A DNA stretch of 64,000 nt from Prochlorococcus sp. AG-402-K22 (GTDB lineage: Bacteria; Cyanobacteriota; Cyanobacteriia; PCC-6307; Cyanobiaceae), in contig QCIJ01000003.1 of NCBI GenBank assembly GCA_003216755.1, positions 1-64,000 on the forward strand. The letters run 5' to 3'. Position numbers and translations under genes: made by a program. Under the pieces are notes generated by a model, which was not told where the DNA came from, searched no databases, and saw nothing but the letters and a program-made list of their open reading frames with translations. Below, one piece after another: positions 58,116 to 64,000 of this stretch; the first letter of the stretch is position 1; each line of letters opens with the position of its first letter.

Positions 58116-59555
58116 TTATTTTATTTGAGAAGCCGCTTGTTTATATGCGACCTCAACTACTTCACTGAGAGTAGGATGAGTATGAACTTCTTTAGATAAT
58201 TCAATTACATCTTGGTTCCTTGAAATAGCATTCGAAATTTCTTGAATTAAATCAGCTGCATGTAACCCAAAAATATGAGCACCTAATACTTTCCCATTAT
58301 CTTTATTGAAAATCAATTTTAGCAATCCATCACTCTCCAATTCAGCCAATGCTTTTGAATTAGCCTTAAAGAAACTTTTGACAACTCCCAAAGTAAAATT
58401 TTCTTTTGCAGATATCTCTTTAGCTTCAACTTCAGAGAGACCAACTGAACTTATCTCAGGGTGAGTAAAGGTTGCTGCAGGGATACTTTTATAGTTAATT
58501 TCGACATTACCACCGCAAATATTATCAACAGCAATAGTGCCCTGCGCTGCAGCTGTATGGGCAAGCATTAGTTTGCCCGTTACATCTCCAACTGCCCAAA
58601 AATTAGGTATTATTTTATCACCATTCTTAACTCTCATTTGATCATCTACAGGAATGAAACCTTTTACTGTTTCGATACCAACCGACTCAAGATTTAAGTT
58701 ATTACTATTAGGACTTCTGCCAGTGGCAACTAGTACAGCGTCAACTTCTAAAGTTTCTACAATTTCCTTAGATTTTGCATCCGTCAGTTCTATTTTTACA
58801 GGGCATCCAGGTATTATTTTTGTCGCAAAGACATTTGATTTTGTATCTATATCTCTTGATTGAATAAGGTTCTTCTTAGCAATTTTAGTGATGTCTGGAT
58901 CAAATGTTGGCATAATATTCTCCAAAGCCTCGATCATGGTCACTTCACAACCAAGCGCGGTATAAACATCAGCAAATTCTAGTCCTATATATCCGCTTCC
59001 AATAATTGCTATCCATCTTGGAAGCCACTCAAGTTTAACCGCATCATCACTAGTAAATACGGTCCTATTATCCAAAGTTATTCCACGGGGCACAAAAGGA
59101 GAAGAGCCTGTTGCTATAAGAATATTCTTACATGTAAAAATTTTATCAATTCCGTTTTTATCTCTTACACCTACTTTTTGATTTCCTTCAATTCTTCCAA
59201 TGCCCAAAATAATTTCAACTCCACTCCTTTTAAGAGTTTTTGTTAAATTTTCTCTAACATTTAAAACTAAATTATTTGCATGATCTGCAATTTTTGATCT
59301 CTCGAACCTTACTGGTGAAGCATGTATACCAAATTTAGCTAAATGTTTATAATCAGCTATTTCTCTAACTTTTCCACTTGCAGCCAAAAGAGCTTTAGAT
59401 GGAACACAACCCTTGTTAACACAAGTACCTCCCATATCAGAAGATTCTACTATTGCGACTTTCAGTCCCTTACCAGCAGCATGTTTAGCGGCATCAAAAC
59501 CTCCATATCCTGCTCCTATTACGATTAAATCAAAATCAAAACTTGAATCAGTCAC
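58116..59555 (-). CDS. lpdA: Dihydrolipoamide dehydrogenase (E3)
   Basis: The 479-residue protein has FAD-binding VIGAGYGGFDAAKHA, the redox disulfide GGTCVNKGCVPSKALL, NAD-binding IIGSGYIGLEFADV and the C-terminal active-site HTHPTLSE (His-Glu). It is the E3 subunit of pyruvate dehydrogenase and, in cyanobacteria, glycine decarboxylase. It lies 7 bases after the SpoU methyltransferase gene. Confidence 0.95.
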   Translation of the reverse strand: MTDSSFDFDLIVIGAGYGGFDAAKHAAGKGLKVAIVESSDMGGTCVNKGCVPSKALLAASGKVREIADYKHLAKFGIHASPVRFERSKIADHANNLVLNVRENLTKTLKRSGVEIILGIGRIEGNQKVGVRDKNGIDKIFTCKNILIATGSSPFVPRGITLDNRTVFTSDDAVKLEWLPRWIAIIGSGYIGLEFADVYTALGCEVTMIEALENIMPTFDPDITKIAKKNLIQSRDIDTKSNVFATKIIPGCPVKIELTDAKSKEIVETLEVDAVLVATGRSPNSNNLNLESVGIETVKGFIPVDDQMRVKNGDKIIPNFWAVGDVTGKLMLAHTAAAQGTIAVDNICGGNVEINYKSIPAATFTHPEISSVGLSEVEAKEISAKENFTLGVVKSFFKANSKALAELESDGLLKLIFNKDNGKVLGAHIFGLHAADLIQEISNAISRNQDVIELSKEVHTHPTLSEVVEVAYKQAASQIK

Positions 59556-59562
59556 TTTTTAT

Positions 59563-60408
59563 TTATTTATTAGAGGTGTATGCGACTCTTTTTCGTTCTA
59601 GTAATAACGGAACTGCAACACAAGCCACATTCAATGATTCTACAATCTCACTATGCGGAATTGTAATTGTTTCATTAAAAGCTTCTTGAATTTTTTTATG
59701 AATACCTTGACCTTCATTACCCAAAATTAATGCGGTACGTCTAGACCAATCAACTTCCCAGTAAGGTTTTGAAGGTTTTTTTGAACTCTCATTATGGCTA
59801 CTTGTGGAGAAAATCTTAAATCCTACATTTGACAATTCAGACAAAGACTTAAGTAAAGAATTTAATATTTCCTCTTCAATTCCATCAAATCTTAAAAATG
59901 GCAGATGAAAAACTGCACCTGAGGATGCTCTTAATACCTTTTGGCCTAATGGGTGCGCACCTCCAGCTAAAAAAATTGCATCAACACCCGCAGCTAAAGC
60001 AGTTCTAAATAGATTACCCATATTCCCAGGATCTTGAATCCTGTCGAGAACAAGAACAAAATCATCTTTTCTATTAAATTGATAATTAGGTATTGCTGAA
60101 ATCTCTACTAAAGCTGCTATCCCATCTGGATTAATTGTTGAAATCGCAGATGCCAAGACTTCCTCTGAGACAATATTTATTAATGACTGATGAAATTTTT
60201 TGCTTAGATTTTGATTCTTTATTAGCCATTTTTCGGTAACTAAAATCTTAGAGGGATTTTTCCCAGACTTCAGCAATTCTTCAATGAGATGTGTACCCTC
60301 TATGCAAAAAAAGTCTTGATCTTTTGGAGATGATCCTCTTTTAAATGATCTAAATCTTTTAACTAGATTATTATTTTTACTAGTTATTTTTAAAAAAGTA
60401 TTTTCTAT
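59563..60408 (-). CDS. SpoU/TrmH-family RNA 2'-O-methyltransferase, start uncertain
   Basis: The SPOUT domain has FVLVLDRIQDPGNMGNLFRTA, AIFLAGGAHPLGQK, ALILGNEGQGI and SLNVACVAVPLLLERKR. The substrate-binding N-terminus (SKNNNLVKRFRSFKRGSSP, DQDFFCIEGTHLIEELLKSGKNP) extends upstream of the first in-frame TTG at 60276 and is clearly conserved, so the gene must start near 60387-60408, where only ATA/TTA codons occur. Start set at 60408 (ATA) as a working choice. Target RNA unknown. Confidence 0.75.
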   Translation of the reverse strand: MENTFLKITSKNNNLVKRFRSFKRGSSPKDQDFFCIEGTHLIEELLKSGKNPSKILVTEKWLIKNQNLSKKFHQSLINIVSEEVLASAISTINPDGIAALVEISAIPNYQFNRKDDFVLVLDRIQDPGNMGNLFRTALAAGVDAIFLAGGAHPLGQKVLRASSGAVFHLPFLRFDGIEEEILNSLLKSLSELSNVGFKIFSTSSHNESSKKPSKPYWEVDWSRRTALILGNEGQGIHKKIQEAFNETITIPHSEIVESLNVACVAVPLLLERKRVAYTSNK

Positions 60409-60529
60409 GAGTAATTTGAAAAATTGTTTACCAACTATATTTTAATATCATAAATATTTTGATCAATTATTTATTAAATTTTTATATCCCAAGAAATCAA
60501 AAAAATACATTTTCACTTTTAATTAATAT

Positions 60530-60575
60530 TCATGACGTTACATAGGGTGGACTTAATATTATTATTTTGTCATGA
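60530..60575. promoter_or_regulatory. Inverted repeat upstream of murA
   Basis: TCATGAC at 60530-60536 recurs inverted as GTCATGA at 60569-60575, 24 bases before the murA start codon. It could be an operator or a leader stem; chance is also possible. Confidence 0.2.
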
Positions 60576-60598
60576 TGAACCTAATAAATTAAGTCTTA

Positions 60599-61969
60599 AT
60601 GATTTGCGGAAGCAAAACTAAGTCATATCTTAAATCGCAAAATTTAAAGATTCTTGGCCCAGGCAAGTTAAATGGAATAGTTGAAATAAGTGGTGCGAAG
60701 AATTCCGCCTTAGTTTTATTAGCCTCATCATTGCTAACTAATGAAAAAATAATTCTTGAAAATGTACCTTTTCTCACTGATATTGAAAAGATGGGGAATA
60801 TCCTAAAGAATTTAGGAGTTAATTTAGTTCGTAAAAACGACCAACTAGAAATAGATGCAACAACTATTTCGATTAAAGAACTTCCATATGAACTTGTTAA
60901 AGGATTAAGAGCTAGTTTCTTTTGTATAGGTGCACTATTAACTAAATTTGGAGAAGCTCAAGTACCGTTACCAGGTGGATGTAATATTGGTTCAAGACCA
61001 ATAGACGAGCACATTAATGGACTAATAGCATTAGGAGCAGATATTATTATTGAAGAGGGAATTGTCAGGGCAAAAACAAGGAGAAACAAAAATAGGCTTC
61101 GAGGCACTCATATTAAATTAAATTGTCCAAGTGTAGGTGCGACTGAAACTTTAATAATGGCAGCATCTTTAGCCAAAGGAAGAACTACTATTGAAAATGC
61201 TGCTAGAGAGCCTGAAGTTCAAGATTTATGCCAAATGCTTAATAAAATGGGGGCAAAAATTTATGACTCTGGTAAAGAAACAATTATTATTGATGGTGTT
61301 AATAAGCTTGGCGGATGTACCCATAAAGTAATTCCAGACCGAATAGAAGCTGGAACTTTTCTAATAGCTGCCGCTGCAACTTCCTCTTCAATAACAATTT
61401 CTCCAGTAATCCCTCATCATCTTGAAGCTGTTACTAATAAGCTTCAAGAGAGTGGGAGTAAAATTACGATTAAAGGTAATTCGATTTCTATCAAGAGTAA
61501 AGAGATTAAAGGAGTAGATATTGAAACAGCTCCTTTTCCAGGCTTTCCTACTGATTTGCAGGCACCATTTACAGCTCTAATGACAATCGCAAATGGTGAA
61601 TCAAAGATAACTGAAACAATTTTCGAAAACAGAATGAATCATATTTATTTACTTAATGAAATGGGCGCCCGTATAAAACTAAACAAAAACGTAGCTCACA
61701 TCAAAGGTGTTAAAACAATTAATGGGATGAATCTAGTTGGCTCAGATTTAAGGTCATCAGCTGCATTAATAATTGCAGGAATTATCGCAAAAGGTAGTAG
61801 TAAGATTTATGGATTAGAACATTTAGATAGAGGTTATGAAAATTTTGAATTAAAATTAAAAAATTTAGGTATAAAAATAATTAGAGAGATCAGTAAAAGT
61901 ACTTTTGAGGAGAATGGATATAAAATTGAACCAAAATCTGAGAATCTTTCAAAACTCGAAGCAGCTTAG
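60599..61969 (+). CDS. murA: UDP-N-acetylglucosamine 1-carboxyvinyltransferase
   Basis: The 456-residue protein shows MurA motifs: NSALVLLASSLL near the N-terminus, LRASFFCIGALL, the catalytic Cys in LPGGCNIGSRPIDEHI, TAPFPGFPTDLQAPF and RMNHIYLLNEMG. It catalyses the first committed step of peptidoglycan synthesis; the catalytic Cys (fosfomycin target) is present. It has a slightly longer N-terminus than usual. Plus-strand gene divergent from the SpoU gene. Confidence 0.95.
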   Translation: MICGSKTKSYLKSQNLKILGPGKLNGIVEISGAKNSALVLLASSLLTNEKIILENVPFLTDIEKMGNILKNLGVNLVRKNDQLEIDATTISIKELPYELVKGLRASFFCIGALLTKFGEAQVPLPGGCNIGSRPIDEHINGLIALGADIIIEEGIVRAKTRRNKNRLRGTHIKLNCPSVGATETLIMAASLAKGRTTIENAAREPEVQDLCQMLNKMGAKIYDSGKETIIIDGVNKLGGCTHKVIPDRIEAGTFLIAAAATSSSITISPVIPHHLEAVTNKLQESGSKITIKGNSISIKSKEIKGVDIETAPFPGFPTDLQAPFTALMTIANGESKITETIFENRMNHIYLLNEMGARIKLNKNVAHIKGVKTINGMNLVGSDLRSSAALIIAGIIAKGSSKIYGLEHLDRGYENFELKLKNLGIKIIREISKSTFEENGYKIEPKSENLSKLEAA

Positions 61970-62113
61970 TCTTTCACAAAAATATTTTGAAACTGAGAGA
62001 GTTGATTCAAACGTAAGCAATATTGATTAGTGAAATACAACCCAAAAATAATATGAACAAAACTAGAAAACGATTAGACCAAATTTCATTTAAACCATTA
62101 AAGTTGAATTCAT

Positions 62114-62221
62114 TCATGCCCAAGTTCCGCTACTAGATCCGAATGTTGTCAATATAGTCACTGCAAAAAAAAGATAAGGGACAAATTTAAAAGATAATTT
62201 TTTAGCTTGAGTTTTAGACAT
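62114..62221 (-). CDS. 35-residue membrane peptide
   Basis: A short frame on the minus strand from ATG at 62221: a basic N-terminus (SKTQAKKLSFKF), one hydrophobic stretch (VPYLFFAVTILTTFG) and a Ser/Gly tail ending GTWA. A type II-like orientation is possible. I recognise no family. Found in the long gap between murA and tRNA-Leu. Confidence 0.45.
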   Translation of the reverse strand: MSKTQAKKLSFKFVPYLFFAVTILTTFGSSSGTWA

Positions 62222-62500
62222 TTGTTTTTTTATTAAATATAACACAATATTACTAATCATGAAGCTATCTCCTTCTATAAAAGACTTTTAATCGTATTTA
62301 ATCACAAAAATGTATCATAAATGTTTAAATTTTCTTTTTTACCTTATTTCTTGTCAGCAAATACAATAAATACAATTCTATGTTTTATCGAAAAGATTAA
62401 CTATTAACAAACGTTATCTTGATCACTGTTCCTTGACCAAAACAATAGTCAATAAGTTGATTTTTGTTATAATAAAAAAGTTCATTTTTTCAAAAGCCTT
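62222..62500. other. Gap upstream of tRNA-Leu
   Basis: About 280 bases without an obvious gene besides the 35-codon frame to its left. It holds the likely -10 element of the tRNA/argD promoter at its right end; no other structure recognised. Confidence 0.4.
62468..62473 (+). promoter_or_regulatory. Putative -10 element for tRNA-Leu
   Basis: A perfect TATAAT ends ~27 bases before the tRNA 5' end; no convincing -35 is visible, as is common in cyanobacterial promoters. It would also drive argD, which follows the tRNA. Confidence 0.4.
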
Positions 62501-62582
62501 GGGAGCGTGGTGGAATTGGTAGACGCACCGCACTCAAAATGCGGCACCTTCGGGTATGTCGGTTCAAGTCCGACCGCTCCCA
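62501..62582 (+). tRNA. tRNA-Leu (anticodon CAA)
   Basis: A class II cloverleaf of 82 bases. Acceptor GGGAGCG pairs with CGCTCCC, with A as discriminator; anticodon stem CCGCA/TGCGG encloses loop CTCAAAA, giving anticodon CAA (decodes UUG); the variable arm forms ACC/GGT; the T-stem is GTCGG/CCGAC with TTCAAGT. CCA is not encoded. argD starts five bases downstream. Confidence 0.95.
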
Positions 62583-62587
62583 CTTTG

Positions 62588-63763
62588 ATGAATACCTATA
62601 GTCGATTCGATATATCTTTCAAAAAAGGAAAAGGTTGTTGGCTATGGGACAAAACAGGTAAAAAGTATCTTGATGCAGTAGCTGGTATAGCAACTTGCAG
62701 TCTTGGACATAGCGATAGAGTTTTAGGAAGAAGGTTATCAAGTCAACTAACAAAGATTCAACACATTTCCAATCTTTACAACATTGAAGAACAAGAACAA
62801 TTAAGCAGAACTTTAACGAATATGAGTTGTGCCAAAAGCGTCTTCTTCTGCAACAGTGGTGCTGAAGCAAATGAATCAGCAATCAAACTAATTAAAAAAT
62901 ATGGTAATACAACAAATAAAGGCAAAGAATCAATTATTCTCGCAGCAGAATCTAGCTTTCATGGAAGGACGCTGGCAGCCTTGAGTGCTACTGGACAGCC
63001 CAAATATCAAAAAGGTTTCGAACCAATGATTCAAGGGTTCAAATTTTTTAAATTTAACAATTTTGATTCGGTAAAAAAATTATTTGAGGAGTGTGAAAAT
63101 AATGATCAAAAAATTTCCGGTGTTTTAGTCGAACCAATACAAGGAGAAGGTGGCGTAATTCCTGGAAGTAAAATATTTTTTAAAAGCCTGAGAGATATAT
63201 GTGATAAATATAATTCTCTTCTCATTTTAGATGAGGTCCAAAGTGGAGTAGGTCGAACTGGGAAAATGTGGGGTTATGAGAATTTGGGAATTGAACCTGA
63301 TGGATTCACCCTTGCTAAAGGATTAGGAGGAGGCCATGCAATTGGAGCATTATTAGTAAAAGAAAAAGCCAACATTTTTTCTCCAGGAGATCATGCAAGC
63401 ACTTTTGGGGGGAACCCTTTCGCCTGTAAAGCTGCCCTAACTGTATTAGAAGAAATCAATAGAAGAAATCTTATCAATAATGTTTATCTAAGAGGGGAAC
63501 AATTAAGTGCTGGATTTGAAGAATTGTCAAAAAAATTTCCAAATATTATTACCGGAAAAAGAGGTTTAGGTTTAATACAAGGTCTTGTGATCAATGATGA
63601 TTATGCTGATGCAAAAAATATTACATTAAAAGCTTTTGATAAAGGATTACTGGTAGTTCCTGCAGGAGGAAATGTATTAAGGATTGTCCCACCATTAGTT
63701 ATATCTCGAAGAGAAATTAATATTCTTTTGGATAAGCTAAATTCAATTTTTGAAGAGTCATAG
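62588..63763 (+). CDS. argD: Acetylornithine aminotransferase
   Basis: About 391 residues from ATG 62588 (MNTYSRF). A longer reading from 62507 is an artefact, since it would translate the tRNA-Leu gene. Class III aminotransferase motifs: SGAEANESAIKLI, HGRTLAALSATGQPKYQ, ILDEVQSGVGRTGKMWG and the PLP-Lys in FTLAKGLGGGHAIGALL. It makes acetylornithine in arginine synthesis. The start codon lies only five bases after the tRNA 3' end. Confidence 0.94.
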   Translation: MNTYSRFDISFKKGKGCWLWDKTGKKYLDAVAGIATCSLGHSDRVLGRRLSSQLTKIQHISNLYNIEEQEQLSRTLTNMSCAKSVFFCNSGAEANESAIKLIKKYGNTTNKGKESIILAAESSFHGRTLAALSATGQPKYQKGFEPMIQGFKFFKFNNFDSVKKLFEECENNDQKISGVLVEPIQGEGGVIPGSKIFFKSLRDICDKYNSLLILDEVQSGVGRTGKMWGYENLGIEPDGFTLAKGLGGGHAIGALLVKEKANIFSPGDHASTFGGNPFACKAALTVLEEINRRNLINNVYLRGEQLSAGFEELSKKFPNIITGKRGLGLIQGLVINDDYADAKNITLKAFDKGLLVVPAGGNVLRIVPPLVISRREINILLDKLNSIFEES

Positions 63764-63774
63764 CAATTTAAATT

Positions 63775-64000
63775 TTGAAAAATGCAAATTTAAAAATTTT
63801 TGAATTATTATCACCTAAATATGAAAGGGATAATATCAAGTTAGGTTTATCAAGAATAAAAAAAGCACTTCAAGAACTTGGTAATCCTTGCGAGAATATC
63901 CCCGCGATACAAATTATTGGAACCAATGGGAAAGGATCAATCGCGGCATATTTAGAAAGTATACTTTTTGAAGCTAAAAAAAATTTTGGTGTAACTACTT
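63775..64000 (+). CDS. folC: Folylpolyglutamate/dihydrofolate synthase, N-terminal part
   Basis: The frame starts at TTG 63775 and runs off the window. It contains the P-loop IGTNGKGSIAAYLESIL typical of FolC (Mur ligase superfamily), preceded by a KYERDNIKLGLSRIKKALQELG helix. It adds glutamate to folates. Starts 12 bases after argD. Confidence 0.85.
   Translation, partial: MKNANLKIFELLSPKYERDNIKLGLSRIKKALQELGNPCENIPAIQIIGTNGKGSIAAYLESILFEAKKNFGVTT

Noticed and set aside
62507-62587. N-terminal extension of argD starting within the tRNA
   Set aside because: It would translate the tRNA-Leu gene; the MNTYSRF start at 62588 matches the expected ArgD N-terminus.
1-64000. CRISPR arrays, insertion sequences, prophage and rRNA
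   Set aside because: No regularly spaced repeats, transposase, integrase or rRNA sequences were seen on either strand.

Overview
The window reads as chromosome from a low-GC, high-light-type Prochlorococcus or a very close picocyanobacterium. This rests on the gene content: nickel superoxide dismutase with its peptidase, the cyanobacterial division protein Ftn2/ZipN, a ThiD2-ThiE fusion, a cobalamin CobL (CbiE-CbiT) enzyme, several cyanobacteria-only families (DUF3122, DUF3611, TIGR03792, DUF1997-like), a cyanobacterial-type LexA box, strong AT bias and tightly packed genes with many 4-base overlaps. Species-level placement is inference.

Bases 1 to about 25,700 look like a genomic island devoted mainly to the cell surface. 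A minus-strand operon (8984 down to 603) encodes an ABC-type capsule export system (KpsD/Wza-like outer-membrane protein, KpsM permease, KpsT ATPase, KpsE-like co-polymerase), then a large GT2 glycosyltransferase, a phytanoyl-CoA-dioxygenase-like enzyme and a twin-domain protein of unknown function. Around it lie individually promoted genes: a kinase-like plus methyltransferase-like fusion, an FkbM methyltransferase, a GT61 glycosyltransferase, a KdoO-like Fe(II)/2-oxoglutarate dioxygenase and a lone MORC/GHKL-type ATPase. Sugar-nucleotide genes (manC, ugd, galE) can feed the capsule. The island also holds a broken sdhA-type flavoprotein gene with one frameshift and one in-frame stop, two related DUF1997-like genes, cysQ, and several long gene-free AT-rich stretches.

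From about 25,800 onward the DNA is dense core genome: lexA (with two putative SOS boxes against its start codon), argF, ftsH, ribD, cobL, nadK, pheS, surE, ribF-thiE-thiS, an era / trmD-ispF fusion / TIGR03792 / larB operon, a Bax-inhibitor-1-like protein, phoH, rpsP, ffh, ftn2, pdhA, a sigma-70 factor, nnr, mnmA, lnt, an FKBP isomerase, the nickel-SOD cassette (sodN, sodX, a histidine-rich Ni/Co transporter), trpC, lpdA, a SpoU methyltransferase, murA, tRNA-Leu(CAA), argD and the start of folC.

The best candidates for something new are the kinase/methyltransferase fusion inside the capsule locus, the solitary MORC-like ATPase, the TrmD-IspF fusion, the sodX and spoU genes whose conserved N-termini lie upstream of any ATG/GTG/TTG, and argD, whose start codon lies five bases after the tRNA-Leu 3' end. 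No CRISPR array, insertion sequence or rRNA was seen.
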